Of a stretch of DNA of 64,000 bases, positions 48,742 to 63,600 are shown piece by piece. Made by a program: the position numbers and the translations under genes. The notes under the pieces are model-generated. The model was given only the letters and a program-made list of their open reading frames with translations, was not told the origin of the DNA and searched no databases. How positions within the stretch are numbered: the stretch's first letter is position 1; the number at the start of each line of letters is the position of its first letter. This stretch comes from Niebla homalea (taxonomy: Eukaryota > Ascomycota > Lecanoromycetes > Lecanorales > Ramalinaceae): positions 749,920 to 813,919 of the forward strand of contig JAHGAU010000031.1 of the NCBI GenBank assembly GCA_019925105.1. Reading direction: 5' to 3'.

Positions 48742-51255
48742 ATATTAATAAAGGGGCGGATAATCTATATAGGTAAATAATATTAATAATAATTACTTTA
48801 ATAGCTTTAAGGAGCTATAAAATTATTTTAAAGGGCTTTTAAGCTTAATAAGGATATAATATACGGTTTACGATATTAAGTTTTATACTTAAAAAGGTAA
48901 TTATTTACTTTAAATACTTAAGGTAGCACTTAAAGGCTATTTAAAGTATTATTATATTATTTAAATCTCTAGGCCGTAATCCGGGCTTATCCGGGTACTT
49001 CTTATAAAAGGCTTTAATTAATCTTTAAGTATAAAGTAATTCTTTAACTTTAACGTAATATTAAGTATTATTTAAGGGTAAATTTGTTTATTTAATTTTA
49101 TATTATAATTTCTATCTTCGGCCAGTACGTTAAGAATTAATATTTTTTTAAGCTCTTATTCCTTAATAAAATTTTTTTATAATAATAAATTTAAGGGGTA
49201 AATTAATTTATTTTAATAAAAACGGTTTTTCTTTAATCGGAATATAGGTTAAGTTATTTATATAAAAAATAAATTAAACCCAGAAAATATTTAAAACGTT
49301 TAATTTATAAAAGGAATAATATTATTTAAGGATAATATAGGGACTTAAGCGTTTATAATTTAACTTTTTATTAAATTAATTAATTACTAAATATTTAATA
49401 TTTATATAAACTTTAATATTTATTTTAAACTTTATATCCCGGCGTTAATAATTAATTTACTTAAATATATTATTATAAGCTTTATTTAAATTAAAACGTA
49501 TTATATTAAGGATTTCCTATATAATTTTAATAATATTAACAACTTCTTTAACTTAAAGTTATTTATAAGCGGTAATATATTTAATGTTATTAAACCCGGA
49601 TAATATCTTTAAGTAAAAGCCCTTATTAAAGTAAAAAGGTATTATTTTAATTAATCGATTTAAGTTATTATTATCCGTAAATTCTATTATAAATAATTAC
49701 CCTACTTAATCGTCTTATAAATAATTTACGTAAGTCCGGAATCCTTATTTTATTTCTTAATTTATTCTTTTAATTTAACCGTTATTTTTAACGTAATAAG
49801 GAATTAAGGTTTAAGGGTTAATTTTAAGTTAATATACTAAAGAATATCATATTTTATTAATAAATTAAAAGCCGTAATTTAAAATAATATTATCTGGAAG
49901 GCCGTAATGCTTAAATACTTCTTTAATAAAAAACTAGGTTATTTTTTTAGCGGAAGTCTTTTTTTTAACGTAGTAAAGGATATAGTATTAGCCTTTAAAT
50001 AGTATATAAATTATAATAAGGATAGCGTTTATACCCTTATACTCAAATAATCCGATAATAAAGTTAATTAAGAAATTAACTTATTTTTATTTTGGGATTT
50101 TTAATTAATAAAGTAATTTTACGGGCTTTTATCGCGGGGCCTTAACCCGAAAATAAATATTATAATTTAAGATATAACGGTTAATATTATCCTATAAAGT
50201 AAATTAAAAAAATATTAAGAAATAAATTTAATTATATAATCCCGGTTAAAGTAATTATTAATTAATTTATTATAAATATATTTTAAAACCTTTATAATAA
50301 ATAACGTTAATATTTATAACTTACTTTTATTAATAAGGATATCGGACCGAACTTTATTACGGATTAAAAATATACCTTTAAAATTAAATAATTTATCCTC
50401 CGTAATTATTTTTTTATAACCCGTTAAGCCCTTATTAATACGGTTAACTTTATAAACTTACTTATAAAACCTAAGTTTTTTAAGGATTAAATAAGTTAAT
50501 ATTAATACTTTTTCTTTTTTATTTAAAATTAAACCTTTAAAACGCTTAAAAAGTAAAACGGTTTAAAATTAATCTTTAACCTTATTATTATCGTTACCTT
50601 AAGGTCGATAACCGGGTATTTAAGTAAGAACATTAATTTTATTATTTTATTTACCCGGGTAATAAATAACTTTAAAATTAAACTTAAAGAGGATATTAAG
50701 ATATTTTATTTAATATTTTATAAGCTTTTAACTTTTAATAAAGTATTTTAAGGCTTAATTATCGTTAAAAATACGGAAGGGTTTTTCAGTTATTTTTAGT
50801 TTTAACCGTTAATTCTTTAAGTACTTAATAATAATAAGGAACTCCTTATTATAAATATTATAATTATACTTAATTAATAATATACTTTTAAAATAATAAG
50901 TTATTAAATATAATTCCTTAACTTTATTATATTAAGAAAAATAACCGCCGGAAACGTAATTTAAAGAATCGGTCTTAAGGATTATTTCTTTATCGGGATT
51001 ATAATAGGTTAATATAGGGGCCGTAATAAAAGCTTCTTTAAGTATTATATAAGATTTTTAACACTTTAAAAACTATATAAATAAGGTTTTTTTAATAAGC
51101 TTTAAAAAAAAATTACTTTAAAGAATTAATAAATAAATCTTTAATAAAAGTTATAAAGTTAATAAATCCTTAAAGGGCTTTTAAGTTAAAAAGGACCGGT
51201 TAATTTTTAATTTTATTTATTTTATTAAAGTTTACTTTTAATTTATTAATAATAT
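48742..51255 (-). mobile_element. Truncated Gypsy element D (RNase H end, integrase, 3' end)
   Basis: The minus strand reads, through RIP stops, as Ty3/Gypsy pol. It has the RNase H end VIYYPGK (about 50,640-50,665), then the integrase zinc-finger exit VKAPR.KPVKLL (about 50,100-50,150). The core follows with EGYNAI-like text and FIKEVFKHYGLPDNI (about 49,889-49,940). Its 3' end stops at 48,742, at the border of the gene island, and matches D' in inverted orientation. Its 5' side is cut at 51,255 by the LTR of Gypsy C; any reverse transcriptase half would lie beyond the window. Confidence 0.8.
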
Positions 51256-51797
51256 TGGTGTATGGACCAAAAAGTGTGATAATATATGAATAATAATTCT
51301 ACCTAAAGGATGGAAGCATTATAAGGATGCCTGTCCTCTACGTATAAATAAGTATCCTATACTTATTACCGTTCCTATATATACATATATATAATAAATA
51401 TTATTAAAAGAAAAAAGGCTATTATTTATAGTAACGTTTAACTTAATATACTAATATAAATATTAATACTTAATAATACGTTATACTCCTTATATTTTAT
51501 ATTCTTATATAAAAGTCTTACTTAATTTTATGAAGGCGGTCGCGATTATATTTAAGACGGAACGTACGAAGAATACCGGTAAACGATAAAAATATTACTT
51601 TAATAAATAATAAAGTAAATTTATTATAGCGGGTAATAATAACGTTATTAAATTCAGGATACGTAATATAAAATTTACGTAGTAAGTCTAAGTATAACTT
51701 TAATAACGGAAATTTATTATTATATTCTATATTTTAAGTTTTTATTTAATTAAGTATTTATTATCTTTTTCCCTATAAATAATTTTTTTAATAATAT
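51256..51797 (-). mobile_element. 3' LTR and 3' terminus of Gypsy C
   Basis: Starting at TGGTGTATGGACC (51,256), about 150 bp is a direct repeat of 63,840-64,000. The outermost 90 bp is unmutated here. The inner LTR limit cannot be set, because the other LTR runs off the window. The segment ends at LINE copy 3. Confidence 0.7.
51774..51797. repeat. Imperfect target-site duplication, left side of LINE copy 3
   Basis: TATAAATAATTTTTTTAATAATAT here compares with TATAAATTCTTTTAATAATAT at 57,613-57,633. The right version is close to the target of LINE copy 1. Confidence 0.55.
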
Positions 51798-54700
51798 TGA
51801 TTGATTGATTAATTGATTGATTGATTTATATTACGGGTCTAGCTAAGTTAATTCCGGCGTTCCTTAATACGCGGCCTTTTAGCCTTATTAATAACCGTAA
51901 AAACCCGATACTTATAACGTTAGGATAAAAACCGGTATTTATTAAGCCTTTATCCTTTATCTTTTAAAGTAAAGGATTTTAATAACCGTTTAAAGAATAA
52001 TAATTTATTCGTATACTTCTTATATTTTAACTTCCTTAAGAAAATCTATAATATTATAATTATATCCTTATTAAAGTTATTTTTAAGCTTATTATTTTTC
52101 CGTTTTTTTATATATTTATATTACTTTAACCTTACGTAATACCTTTAAATATCCTTATTAATATTTATATACTTAATATATATCCTTTTTATATTATTAT
52201 TATTATTAACTCCTTTAAAGACTTTTAATAAGCGTTTATTATTATATCTTTATAATTATAAAAGATATTTTCCGGTTTATATAATTAATATAATCGGTTT
52301 CCGTTTCTCTTTTTCTTCTTTAACCGGTAACGGGCCTTCTTTATAAGGTTTTTAATAATTTTATTTATTTTTATAATAAGGTTAAACTATAGTAATAATC
52401 CGGTAAATATTATAAATTTAACGGTTACCCGGATACCTCGCTTCGTAAATAATAATTAATAATAATTATAAATATTAATTTTTATTATAAGTCTTAATTT
52501 AATTTCTATAAATAAGGGATAAGAAATAAGGACGTATATAGCGTTTTATTTTCTTTATTTATATTTATATCCGGCGTTTATTTAACCTTTAATATATATA
52601 ATAAATAAAAAGTAAATTAAACCATTTTTATTTATCCGGAGTTAAATTATTAATATATTATTATTTTTCCTTATAATATTATAATAACGGAAATATTTAT
52701 TAATAATCTTTTTTTTATTAAAAATTAAATAATAATAACTTTAAAATATAAAGTCTTTATACCTCTATTAATATTTAATTTATTTTATTATAACTTATAA
52801 GGCGATTATTATAGTATTTACTCTTTAAATCCTTTTAATCTCGGTTTTTTTTACGTTTAATAAGAGTTTATATATATTTAAATTAACTTTTAAGATACCG
52901 GTAAAGTTAACCTTTTTCTTAACTTATTTTTACTTTATTTTAATAAAAAAAGGGATAAATATTTTTAATTTATTCTTTTTAACTTAAGGCTTATTAAGAT
53001 TCTAGCGGATCCGCCCGTTTCCTATTATCGTAATTAAATATATATATTTTTTTAATTTTATTTAAGCGATTATTTAATTTAATAAAACTTTAATTAATAA
53101 TATAAAGATTTTTAACTTTAATACCGGGATAAAAATTACTTTATAAATATTATTAATTACTTTTAAATATTAATTCTAGATTTTTTATAATATTTAAATA
53201 AGCTTTTTTTTATATTCTAGAGTACCCTTAAATATATATTAAATAACTATAATATATATTATAGTTAACTTTATTATAGTTTAATAAATAATCCGGGTTT
53301 TCTATAATATAGCTCCCTATATTAATATAATAAAATAAGTAAGGTTTTTTTCTTATAAAATTTTTTTTTTTTTGGATTTTTCTTATATAATTCTTTTAAT
53401 TAAATTTCTTATTTACTTAAAGGTTAAGGACTTTAATATTAATATCCGGCTTTATTATAACTCTATTTAAGTTTATTATAATTATTATATTATATAATTT
53501 TAAACTTTTAATTATATAAATAAGCTCGTATTTATACGGTATAAATTAAGTCCCGTAAGTTCTTATTTATTAAAGATAGACTTTATAAACCTATTTTAAT
53601 TTTAAATAATTTATATATATAAAAGTATTATAAATTAGAAGGTAAACGTTATTAATAAAGCTTTTAACTTAAACCTTTTATCTTAACTTAATAAACTCCT
53701 TAATTAATAAACCGTTAAAAAATAGGAATAATATAAAAAAAATAAGTAATTTTTAAAAAATCCTTATTATAGCGGACTTTATTAGGTTTATCTTTTATTT
53801 TAAGTTAATTAACGTAACTTAATTGCTTAAAAAACTCTTTATTTATTTAATTAAGAAGGGTAATATCTTTTTTTCTTTAAGTTATATAGTAATTTTTAAT
53901 ACTTTATTTTATTAAAGGTATTTATAATATTAGAAGAAAAAAACTTATAATATATTTCTTTCCGTAACCTTATATTATATATACGCCGTTAATTAATTTT
54001 TTAAGGGCTATTTTTATTAATTAACCTTTTTTTATTTTTCTTTATTAATCGGAAAGAAGTCCTTAATTCTTTATATAATTATTAAAGATCTTTATTATTA
54101 CCGTTTTTAAGGTTTTCTTTAACGTATATAAGAGTATAATAAGTCTATAAAACTTTACCTTAAAGTAATCCGGCTTAATAAGTTTCTTAAGGATAATTAT
54201 TTTTATTTTCTTAAACTTACGTAAATAATAATTAATATTAAAATATACTTAAAAAAAGTAAATAAAAACCTTTTTAAATAATAAAGCTATTATTAATAAG
54301 AATTTATTAAGAATCTTATTTAATCCTGAAGTTTTATTTTTCTTTAATTTATTAATCGCTTTAATTATTATATCTTATATTATTATTTTATTTATTAATA
54401 CGGGGTTAAAGTATATAACGTTATTAATATCATTTAAATTAACTTTTAATAAAGGAAGGAAAAATAATTTTTTAAAGGCCTTAATTTTATTATTAAAGGT
54501 ATTAATTAATATATTATCGGGTCTTTTAAAGGGCGGGAATTTAAGGATAAACTTTGGTTTCTTACTTTATTCTTTATTATATTTCGTTAACTTCTAGATA
54601 TTATAAGGTAAAATTATTAAGTTATATACCGTAGATTAAAAGTATATTTACTTAATTTTTTTAATAGTTTTTTCCTTTTCTTTTTAAATAACCCTTAATT

Positions 54701-57612
54701 AAGTATCTTTTGATTCTTATATTTAAAAGTTTATTTAATTAATCTTTTCGCCTTTATAATTATAATTATATATTTTTTATTTTGATAAATTTTAGCTCTT
54801 TAAGAAAGTTTTATTAATAAGACTATTTTATCGATTATTTTAATTAATACTTTTATTATTTACTCTATAAAAAGGTTAATCCGGTCTTTATTATTTAATT
54901 AAAGGAGGTTTATAAATTATATTATTATTTCCTCCGTTTTTATATAAATCTCTACTTCTTTAACCGTTTTTTATACTTTTTTTACCGGTAATAATAAGGT
55001 TATATTAACAGTTTAATTTAAGGTTATTTATATTAATATATAATCCAAGTTATATTTTAAGTTTTTTTATAGCCTATATATAATAACCGTATTAATAATA
55101 CCTTTTAAGTTAAATATTAAGTTAATTATAATCTTAAATTTTCGGTTTTCTTATATTATAATCTTTTTTAACGTTAATAACGTAAAATTAAACCGGGTAA
55201 TAACTATTAATAACTTTTTAAATTTAATATAATTAATTATACGTTTTTCCTTATTTTATTTAATATAATAAAAATTAAAGTCTTTTATTAAGAAATACTT
55301 GCCGGATATAATTATAATTTCCTTAAGTAATAAGATTATAAAAAGCTTTTTTTTATTAATTAACGGCAGATTATATACATTATAAATATTCAAATTTCCC
55401 TTAATATTTCCTTTTTATATAATTTAAAATATATATAAACTCCCTCCGTAATAAATAATATCTTAATTATTTATATTTAATTTCTTATTTATAAAGAAAT
55501 ATATTTATATTTTCTTATTCTTTTTAAAGGTTAAATAAAAATTATTTCCCGGGTTAATTAAAGAATATATATACGGATTATATAACGGCTTTTATATCGT
55601 TATAATGTTAATATTCTTTATTTTTTTAAATTTAAATATTAATATTATAGCTTTAACTATTTTTTTATATATATTATATTATATTACCCTTAAAAGTATA
55701 AACGTACTATATATTAACTTTTATTAAGTTCTTCCTATTAACTTTTATTTATATAAATAGCCTTTCTTTAAGGTTAAGTATTATTTACTTTAACCTTCTT
55801 ATTATAATGATTATCCCGGTTAAATAACCGGCCTTAAGGATTAATATTACTATAAGTTTCCTTTTCTTTATATTATTAATTATTATATTTTATTTTTCCT
55901 TATTTAATAGGCTTTATTTACGTTTTAAGATTATTTTTAATTATCTTATTAATCCAGATTTATATAAATTATAGCGTTAAACCTTAACCGTTATCCTAGT
56001 TTCCTTACGTTAAGTCTCCTTAACCCTTATTATATACCGTAAGTCTTACGTTAAATAATTATTATTCTTATACGTTACGTATCTTAGTATATCCTTTATT
56101 AGGCTTTTTATTATTAAACCCGTATATTTATATATATTATACTTTCCGGTATATATTATATATTTTATATTATTTAAATACCTTATAATAATATATCCGT
56201 ACCTTTAATATTTAAAATATTAATAAATATCCGTTACTTAATCTTATAGCCTTATTAATTTAAGGGACTTATTTTTTATTACCTTTTTATCGAAGATATT
56301 ATCGTATATCCTTATTAACGTTACGCTTAAAATAACCGTAAAGTACCTTTTTATCCAGTTAAAGGTATTTAGCCTTTTTATTATAGGGGGAAGGCTATAA
56401 TTAATGATCTTTAGCCCGGAATAAAGGACCATATTTTCCTTCTTTATCCATTTTAAGGTAATTTTTCCTTTTTCTTTTATAAACTTTATTAAGTATATTC
56501 CGTTTACCGCGATAACGAACGATTACCATAATACCTTTACCGTTTTATATCTTTTTTTACCGGCTTATTCTTTTAATTTCTTAAGTTTTTTTTTGTTTTT
56601 AATAAAACTATATTAAGGAGGATATCCTTACTTTATAGTTTATATACCGTAATAATTTACTTTATTAATAACTCCCTTATTATTTTAAATACCTTTATTA
56701 ATTATAAAAGGTTTATTTTTATAATTATGTTTTTTTCTTCCTTATCCGATAATTATATAGTTATTATTTTTATTTTCTTTAATACCGCCGCTTTTTCCTT
56801 AATCCCTATTTCTTTTACCGTTAATATAAGCGTTATTTTTATAGTTTTTATTATTTAACTTATTTTTATTTTTATTTATAAAATTTTTCCCGTTACTCCC
56901 TTATTTTATATATAACCTTTTTAATTCTTTTTACCTTCTTTCGCCGGTACTTTTATTAATATCCCTTAAATTCCGTATAGCCTCTTTAAATCCCTTAATC
57001 CCGCCCCCGCTTTTATATAAAAGTTTTTTATCCCCCGTAACTTAATCTATAGTATCGGCTAGGTTTCTGGTATAATATCCTTCTATTTAATTATAAAGAG
57101 GCTTTTTAACGTTTTTATTACTTTTTCCCTTATTATATTCTTTCTACGTATTTAATAATTACCCTTTCTTATAATTTATCCTTAATCGCCCGATACTTTT
57201 TTATTTTTACCCGGCTTTCTCTTAATTTATATATACTTAATAAGGTTTTCTCCGCCCCCGTTTATTTTTTATTTATTACCATATATTATTCCCGTTTCTT
57301 TTATCCTTTATTTACCCTTTATAACTACGTTACTTTTACGCGTTATACGCGTCCTTTTACCCGTATCTTATTAATTATAAGCTTTTTATTTAATTTAAGA
57401 GTTCTTTATTATATATTTATCGCGCCGTCCGTATAAATTACTACTATTTCCGTTAATAAAGGCCTTTTACTTTTCTACCCTTTTTATTTCTACCCTTATT
57501 CCGCTTCCGCTTATCGTACTTAAGGTATTTGCTTTATTATTACTTAAGCTATGTATACGTGCATCGTTTTAAACCTCTGGGGTCCCGTTGTTCATCGCCA
57601 TCAGCTTCTTTT
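51798..57612 (-). mobile_element. Tad-type LINE, copy 3
   Basis: This is a minus-strand copy with the tail (TTGA)n containing one TTAA variant at 51,798. The 3' UTR matches copies 1 and 2 (TACGGGTCTAGCTAAG, AATTCCGGCGTTCC). The start ATGGCGATGAACAACGG reads from 57,601 downward. ATG-to-tail length is about 5.80 kb. RIP has removed nearly all CpA from the body, and the ORFs are destroyed. It interrupts Gypsy C. Confidence 0.85.
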
Positions 57613-57633
57613 TATAAATTCTTTTAATAATAT
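57613..57633. repeat. Imperfect target-site duplication, right side of LINE copy 3
   Basis: Counterpart of 51,774-51,797. It contains AAATTCTTTTAAT, the same 13-mer that LINE copy 1 duplicated. Confidence 0.55.
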
Positions 57634-60600
57634 ATTTTTCTTTATTCTCGGAATTAATTTTAAGAATAAATAATATATTACGGTTTAATTATTTATTAAA
57701 AGGGTCCTTTATTAAGTTATTAATTAACTTAAATATATTAATTAAAATAACCAGTACTATTTTTATATTAACGGATAATTTAAGTTTATATATAAGGTAA
57801 TTTATTTTCTTAATAATAAAAAAAGGTCCAATATATTATTAATATAGCTTATAATTTTCAATACCGGGGATATTATATTAATAATGTAATTTTAAATAAA
57901 TTAAATCGTTAATATTAAATTAAATTAATTTATAATTTTAATTATACCGTAACTTTGTTATTATTTACGTAAATTCTAATAAATCTTATATTTTTTTACG
58001 GTTTTATAATTAAAGTATATCGTACTTAAGAATTAAAGAGGTTATTAAAAAGTTTAAGGGGTTACGGATATTTATATTATAATAAATTTTATTTAAAGTA
58101 AACTTAATTAACGTTAACTTTAAATTATTTAAAATACTTTAAATATATAAGATAATATTTATTTAATTATAATTTAAATACGTAATTATAAAGTAATATA
58201 AGACGATTTTAACCGTTTAATTAATTTATTTTAATTAACTATTAATTTAAGGGTAATATATATTAAACGTAAAAATATAAGTATCTATTTTTTTAAATAT
58301 AGATTTTTAAAATACGGAAATAAATTTATGATTTCTATTTAATATAATATTAAAGGGAATTCCTTATCCTTATTTTATTAATTTAATTAATAATAACTTT
58401 ACTTAATTATTAACCTTAAATTTAATATTACCAGGAAATAAAAGTACCCGTTTAAAGAACTTATTAATAACGGTAAAGAGTATATCGTAATTATATTAAT
58501 TTAATAAAATAATAATAAAGTTTATATAAATTATATAAAAAATAATTAACGGGCTTAAAATTAATTAAAATAATTTATAAAATATATACTTTTTAATTTA
58601 ATTTAAGCTATATTTAAAATAATACGTAATACATTTCCGTAATTATTTTTTTAATTTAAATAAATATACTAAATTTATTAATTTATTATAAAATCGGTTA
58701 AAGTTATTATATAGTAAATTATTATATACTTATTAAAAAATTACCCTTTTAAGTTTATTAAATATATATAATTATAATAAATAATTAACGGATTCTAAGT
58801 TATAAATAAGGCCGTTTTTTAATATAAAGTATAATTTAATTTTTATATTTTATAAATTTAATTCTTCCTTAATTATTAAGACTTTTTATAATTTTATTTA
58901 TATTTTATTTTTTATATTTTTTTTTTTAGTTTATTCTTTAAATTCGTTTAAGATATAAATATAATAAAGAATAATTAATTTATTATTATTTATATTATCG
59001 AGAATTCCGATTTTTATAAATAAACTTTACGTATTATTAATTAATTATAAAAATATATTAAAAATAATATTTATTAAACTTAATTTATAACGTAATAAAA
59101 TATTAAATACCAATAAATATTACGATATGTAAATTAAATAAAGATTAAGTTTATTAATTATAGAGGTTTTTAAATTTATTTATTTAAAGATATTAATAAT
59201 TACATTATAATCGGTAAAAATTATATAATTAAATTTATAATAATTCGTTTTAATTAAATATTTAATTTTACGTATAACTTAAATTATACCCGTAGTTTTT
59301 AATTCTATAAATTAATAATTTTTTTAATTATATCAAAGCTTTTATTAAGGAATATTATTAATTATACTTTATTATATATAATTTTTAATAAATCGTTAAT
59401 TTCTGTAATACTATAAAATAACGGGTTATCCTTAATATAATATATTATAGCCGTAATACTTAATTCCTTTAATATATTAATATCGGTAAATAACGGTTAA
59501 TTAAGATTATAATATATAAGAAATAATAATTTTAAAAATACGTTTTTTAAATCCTTAAAAGTATAATTTTTTTCTTAAGTAAATATAAACTTAATTTAAA
59601 ATATCTTTTATTTACGGTATAAATTAATATATTCTGGATCTACTTTTTTTAAATTTATAATAAAAGAGGTTTTACGTATTTAAAATAAAATAACGTATTA
59701 AATATAATTCTTTACTCCGGTACGTAATTAATTTATAAAATTAAAAAGATTTTAAGGTTTCTTAATAAGTTGGGAAATTTAAGGTTTTAAATAACCTTAA
59801 TTTTATTATTAAATATAAATATCTTTAAAGAATTAATTTATTAATTAAGGAACTTAATTATAAGGTAATTAATAAATAATTTTATTGGTAAAAATTTACG
59901 TGTTTATCTTTAAGAATTTAAAAGACTTAATATAAATAAATAATATACTTTTTAATAAATAACTAAAAATAATTATATTATTTATAAATATTTACGTAAA
60001 ATTTTATATTAAATAGAATATATTATTTATTTATCTTTATATATATAAAGGATTATCTTTAAAATTTATTAATATAATTAAACATTCTTTTTAATCTTTA
60101 TAAAAAATAATATAGAATTTATACCGGTCGGATTTACGTATAAGAAATTAATAAAGATAACTACGGGTATTAACTATAATAATATATTTATAACCTATAA
60201 TTAAAGAAATTATTTTTTATTATAATAATAACGGGTATAAATCGGAAATCGTAATTTTATTAAGTAATTAAATATCAATTATAATATAACCCTTATATCC
60301 GTTTAAAGTATTACGTTAAATAATAAAAGTAAAATATAAAAATTACGTAAATTACGTAAATTAATATAGTTTACTTTTATTACATATTTTATTTAAAGCT
60401 TAATTTATAACCTTTTAATTTTTACGCTTAATATTATATACTTTCTTAAATTTAATAATTATATTAAATCGAAAAATAATAAATATATATTAATTTTCTA
60501 GAATATTAATTATAATATTATTATCTTTAAAAATATTATTAAATTCTTTAATAATATTACTTAATTAAATTTATATACTTCCGTTATATGTATAAATTTT

Positions 60601-63600
60601 AATACCGTTAAGTAAAATTTATTCCTTATAATTATTAATTTATAATAACCGGTTTAAATAAATCTTTAAATAATTAAAAATTATAAAAATTATTTTAAAG
60701 AATATAAAAATTAATATTATTATTAAAGTAACTTTATGAATTTATAACTTAAATTTTTAAGTTTTTTATTTATAAGTAATAAATAATATTAATAAACTTA
60801 AAACTATTATATAATAAAATTACAGAAGTAAATTATATAAAATTTTATGTTTTATTTTACGTAATAAATTAAATTTTTAATTAATATCGTTTTTAATTTA
60901 AATGATTAATATTTTTAAGTTAACAATATATATAAATACGTTACCTTAAAATCCAAGATTATACGATAATATTAATTATAATTTAAAGATAAAATCCCGG
61001 TACTTAAATAATTCTTTTAATGCCTTTTTTTTAATATATAATTAATACTTATATTATATTATAAGCTAACATTTAAATTTATTACTTTATATAAATTATA
61101 TATTAAAGTTATATTATTTCCTTTATAAAAGTAATTATTTTAATATTTATATTTTTATAAATATTAATAATATATTTTTAATTATTAAAATTAATTATTA
61201 TTTTATTAAGAATTATAATATTAATAACGATTAAAATATTAATAAGTAAATTATATATTAAATAAATTTTAACCGAGATTTTTTTTAAGGTAAGTATCGT
61301 ATTTTTTTCCTTTAAAAAGAATAAGTTAAATATTATAAATTTATCGGTAATTAACTTAAAATTATTAACGTTTATAACCGGAATTAACTTAAATAATTTT
61401 AAAATTTTAAAATTTAAATTTAAAATTTAAAATTTAAAAGAATATAATATTATAATTAATAATCGTAATAGGATACCCATTATTTATATAGAAGTCTATT
61501 ACGGGTGAATTAAGGGTAAATTAGACTTTACTTATAATATATTAATATACCTTAAAAATAAAGCTTATAAAGTATATATTCTTTATTACGGTGGAGTTAA
61601 TAATTATAAATATTATATTATTAATTTATTACGTTTATGTATATTAATTATTAACGGACTAAATCCGTTAATTTAATAAAAAGGCCTTAAAAATATTTAA
61701 GTTTATTTCCTTTAATTTCTAGTAATTACTTTTAAGATAAATAAAAAGTTTATTCCTTAATAAGTATTTTAATATATATTTAATAAAATAATAATAAGTA
61801 AGGATTTAATATATAAAATATATTTCTTCCGTAATAAAATCATTATTATCTTAAAATCCTTTTAATTCTTTTTTTATTAAATAATATATCCTTTTTTTTT
61901 TTTAAGTATAAAAACTTAATTAACCTTTTATTTTATATAATACGTTTAATATTTAAATTCGGACCCTTTTTTAAGGGCTTTAATTTTCTTTAGTTTAACG
62001 TTAATATTTTCTTTTATAATATTAAAGGTAATTACCGTTATCCTTTTTTTTTAAGGTCGTATATTATAAACTTTATTTTATTTATATACTTAAGAAAATA
62101 ATATTAATAATTAAGAAAAAAACCGGTTTCTGAATTTTCTATAAAATTCCGGTTATTTTAAAATAACGTACCCGTTTTATAATTTTACGGATACATTTAC
62201 GGAGGTATATAATACTTAATAACGTAAACTTATTAATTATATTTAAATTTATTTATAAACTTAAAGTAATTATTAATAATAATAATTATATTTAATAATT
62301 ATAAATCCCGCTAAAATTTTAAATTTAACTTACCGTGAATAAACGTAAATTAATTTTGAATATTATTAAAATTTAATATATATATAATCCGTAGAATAGT
62401 TTATATATATTTATAAGGCTCCCGGTTTTAAAAAGTATTATTTATAATATACTTTTTAATAATTAAAATATTTAAGTTAACTTATTAAAATAACTTAAAT
62501 TTAACGATAATTTAAGAAGTTTATTTAATTAAATTATTGTTATATTTAATAAGTTATTTTTCGGTATTTAATAACTTTATAATATATTACTTTAAAGCGG
62601 TATTTTTTAAGTATAATTATAGGTTATTCCGTAATAATTATATATTTATTATTTAAATAATATCCTTTAATTAATCGATAAAAATATATATATCCCGGAA
62701 AAAGGTATATTTCCCGGAATACTTAATTATAGGAATTATATTAGAAAACTTAATTTTATAGAAAAAATTAAAAAATCCGACGTTATTAGGATTAAAATTT
62801 ATTAATTAATTTAATTATAAGCTTTTTATTAATTATATTATATTATTAAAAAGAAAGAATAAATTATCGCCGGGATTATTTTACTATTAATTTTATATAA
62901 TAACGGGAATTAATTCTTAAATTATACCCTATAATTATATTATTTATTCTTTAGTAAAACCTGCTATTTTTAGTTAATTAAGTAAATTAATAAATTAAGC
63001 GAAAATTACTTTTTTAATAAAAATACCTTTTATTTAATATAATAAATTTAAGTTTAATAAATTTCAATTTAATATATTAAATTTATTAAGCTCGGATTCC
63101 GGTTTAATACTTAAAGATGGAAAAAAGCGTTATAATATTAACGTTAATATAAAAGGTAAATTTAATAACTATTATAATAATAAAAAATTATTTAATAAAA
63201 GTAATAATTTTATAATATTAAGTTTTTAAGGACTTTAATTATATTAACGTAATTTAAACCTATTTAATTTTATTAAAATTAATAACGATCTTAATAATTA
63301 TAATAATAATAAAACGTCTTTAGAGTATAGAATATTACGTTAAAATAATAAAAAATAAAAATATAATTTTTAAGAATTAAATTAAAAAAAATATAATAAA
63401 TTCTATAGCTTTAAAAGATTTTAACCGAAGTAATTTATTTATAATAAATATAATTCTTAAATTATTTAATCGTTAATTATTCTTAATTATTTAAGCGACT
63501 CTTTTTAAAATTAAATATAAAATCGTTACGGTTATTAAGTTATTAGATTTTAATAAGGCGTTTAATTAATATATTAAAATAATAATATTAAAATCCAGTA

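Noticed and set aside
56244..56432. 62-codon minus-strand frame
   Set aside because: Residual short opening in the ORF1 region of dead LINE copy 3; not an independent gene.
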